Under the pieces are notes generated by a model that saw only the letters and a list, made by a program, of their open reading frames with translations, did no database searches and had not been told where the DNA came from. A program made the translations under genes and the position numbers. A stretch of 7,623 nt of DNA, taken from positions 1-7,623 of the forward strand of contig JAGQUY010000175.1 of assembly GCA_020438245.1 (NCBI GenBank), read 5' to 3'. Source of the stretch: Bacteroidota bacterium. Its GTDB lineage: Bacteria > CLD3 > SB21. Shown piece after piece: positions 6,173-7,623 of the stretch (positions within the stretch are counted from its first letter, which is position 1; every line of letters begins with the position of its first letter).

Positions 6173-7623
6173 TGTTCTTTGTACATCCGGCTGGCGTAGT
6201 CTGCCACCATTCTGTCTGTATTGAACACAGGTATCAAGGACTGCATGGCTCTTCTAATTTTTTGAATCCATGACCTGGGTATGCCGTTGCCATCCCTATT
6301 ATAGAATGCCGGAATCACTTCCTTCTGAAGGGTAGCATAGAGGTTTTCCTCGTCCAGTCTATCCTGTTCTGCTTGGTCGTCCGGATGTTCGTCCTTGCCG
6401 ATTGCAAAGCCGTTGGTTCCATCGAATCCTTCACGCCACCAACCGTCGAGGATGCTGAGGTTTAGTCCGCCGTGTATCGCAATTTTTTGTCCGCTGGTGC
6501 CGCTGGCTTCAAGGGGTCGGCGGGGGGTGTTCAGCCAAACATCACAGCCCGACACCAGATAGCGCGCCACATTGATGTCATAATTTTCGATAAATGCGAT
6601 CTTTCCGAAAAACTGAGGATGGCGACTCAATTCAATGATCCGTTTGATCAGCGCTTTTCCATTGTCGTCCTTTGGATGAGCTTTTCCGGCAAAGACAATT
6701 TGCAGAGGCCGATCCGGATCATTGAAGAGTTTTATCGCTTTTTCAAGGTTGGAAAAAATCAAGGGCGCGCGTTTGTACGTGGCAAAGCGTCTGGAGAACC
6801 CAATCGTCAATGCATCCGGCGAAAGAAAGGTGTCAAACACCCGTGCCGTGTCGCCACCCCAACGCCGTTGTTGTTCTTTCATCCGGTGGCGAACAAATTC
6901 TATCATCAATCTTCGTTGGCTGTACCTAAGGGCCCAAATTTCGTCATCCGGAATGAAGTTTTGGTCCGAGACTTTTTCCCAAAAATCGCCCTGCATAATA
7001 TGGTATTCCCAGTCTTCGCCAAGGAATCGCCTCCAAAAGCGTCGGGTCAGATGGTTCATCCAACCCAGAATATGAACGCCGTTGGTAATATGGGTGATGG
7101 GGACGTCCTTTTCTTCCCGATCGGGATACAATGGCTTCCACATTTTTTTTGTGACGTGACCGTGAAGCTCACTGACCGCATTGCAGGCCCTGGACATCTT
7201 GAGCGCAAATACCGTCATGCAGAAGGTTTCCTGCTGATCCTGAGGGTTGACGCGCCCGTATTCCATAATTTTCTCGACGGAAAGACCCAGTACGGCACTG
7301 TAGCTGGCGAAGGTGAACTTCATGAGTTCCAGAGTGAACCGATCGTGACCGGCGGGGACGGGTGTGTGTGTCGTAAACACGCAGTGCTTCTTTACCCACT
7401 CAAAGGAATCGTCCACGTTGGCTCCTTCAAGCATACGTTCACGGGCCAGTTCAAGTGCCAGAAAAGCGCTGTGGCCTTCGTTCATGTGAAACACGCGCGG
7501 TTTGACGCCGAGGCTTCTCAGCAACCGAACTCCGCCGATGCCGATAGCAATTTCCTGGCAGATGCGCGTGGAAATATCTCCTCCGTACGTTCGGGAGGTC
7601 AGTTCCCGATAGTGTTCTTCGTT
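6169..7623 (-). CDS. glgP: Alpha-glucan phosphorylase, GT35 (N-terminus beyond right edge)
   Basis: The visible 484 residues are the C-terminal part of a glycogen/maltodextrin phosphorylase. It cleaves alpha-1,4-glucan ends with phosphate to glucose 1-phosphate, using pyridoxal phosphate in the cytoplasm. In the visible numbering: FHMNEGHSAF (45-54), FTTHTPVPAGHDRF (83-96), THITNGVHILGWM (177-189), GFSRRFATYKRAPL (275-288), IVFAGKAHPKD (309-319) and TPRRPLEASGTSGQK (366-380). Lys380 (codon 6484-6486) fits the PLP-binding lysine. LNLSILDGWWREGFDG (387-402) follows. EASGTSGQK and the LDGWW stretch match the compact Thermotoga-type subfamily rather than the E. coli/muscle type (EASGTGNMK). The start lies outside, so length cannot be judged. 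The frame is open throughout. The TAG stop overlaps the hpnE stop by four bases, tail to tail. The symbol glgP is by family; agpA/malP are also used. Confidence 0.93.
   Translation of the reverse strand, partial: NEEHYRELTSRTYGGDISTRICQEIAIGIGGVRLLRSLGVKPRVFHMNEGHSAFLALELARERMLEGANVDDSFEWVKKHCVFTTHTPVPAGHDRFTLELMKFTFASYSAVLGLSVEKIMEYGRVNPQDQQETFCMTVFALKMSRACNAVSELHGHVTKKMWKPLYPDREEKDVPITHITNGVHILGWMNHLTRRFWRRFLGEDWEYHIMQGDFWEKVSDQNFIPDDEIWALRYSQRRLMIEFVRHRMKEQQRRWGGDTARVFDTFLSPDALTIGFSRRFATYKRAPLIFSNLEKAIKLFNDPDRPLQIVFAGKAHPKDDNGKALIKRIIELSRHPQFFGKIAFIENYDINVARYLVSGCDVWLNTPRRPLEASGTSGQKIAIHGGLNLSILDGWWREGFDGTNGFAIGKDEHPDDQAEQDRLDEENLYATLQKEVIPAFYNRDGNGIPRSWIQKIRRAMQSLIPVFNTDRMVADYASRMYKEH

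Noticed and set aside
6158..6190. CCGGTAC ... GTA-CAT-CCGG imperfect stem around the hpnE/phosphorylase stops as a bidirectional terminator
   Set aside because: The stem is short and bulged with a long loop and no T-run follows on either strand.

Overview
The window reads as ordinary, densely packed bacterial chromosome. It has five complete or partial genes plus one partial at the right edge, and a single non-coding gap of 185 bases (1861-2045). It suggests a Gram-negative, squalene-, hopanoid- or C30-terpenoid-producing bacterium. The reasons are the three-enzyme HpnC/HpnD/HpnE route to squalene, a membrane-anchored Ser/Thr kinase with extracytoplasmic PEGA repeats, and a compact-type alpha-glucan phosphorylase. 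This set would fit a Desulfobacterota/deltaproteobacterial, Acidobacteriota or similar lineage, but the sequence alone does not fix the phylum. I see no tRNA, rRNA, CRISPR array, insertion sequence or phage gene.

Layout. (1) 1-1860, minus strand: a receptor-type Ser/Thr protein kinase running off the left edge. It has a complete kinase domain, one transmembrane helix and at least four PEGA-like repeats. (2) 1861-2045: a divergent promoter region with a sigma70-like promoter facing each way and an imperfect inverted repeat centred almost exactly between them. (3) 2046-6172, plus strand: a four-gene overlapping operon, thiO-like FAD amine oxidase, hpnC, hpnD, hpnE. (4) 6169-7623, minus strand: the C-terminal 484 residues of an alpha-glucan (glycogen/maltodextrin) phosphorylase. 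It converges on hpnE with interlocked stop codons and runs off the right edge.

How the genes work together. HpnD condenses two farnesyl diphosphates to presqualene diphosphate. HpnC converts that to hydroxysqualene. HpnE, a flavoprotein, reduces this to squalene, the precursor of hopanoids or C30 carotenoids. No cyclase or other downstream gene is inside the window. The operon's first gene is a convincing glycine oxidase (ThiO) homologue, normally a supplier of iminoglycine for the thiamine thiazole. Its overlap with hpnC implies co-translation, but the metabolic link is not obvious. The kinase and phosphorylase have no evident biochemical link to squalene synthesis, though the kinase shares the divergent control region.

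Start codons are mostly non-ATG: GTG for the kinase, TTG for thiO, TTG for hpnC, ATG for hpnD and GTG for hpnE. Start-site choices therefore rest on Shine-Dalgarno positions, family alignment and overlaps. Nothing in the window looks like a clearly undescribed system. The items most worth a second look are the thiO-hpnCDE linkage and the candidate operator between the divergent promoters.
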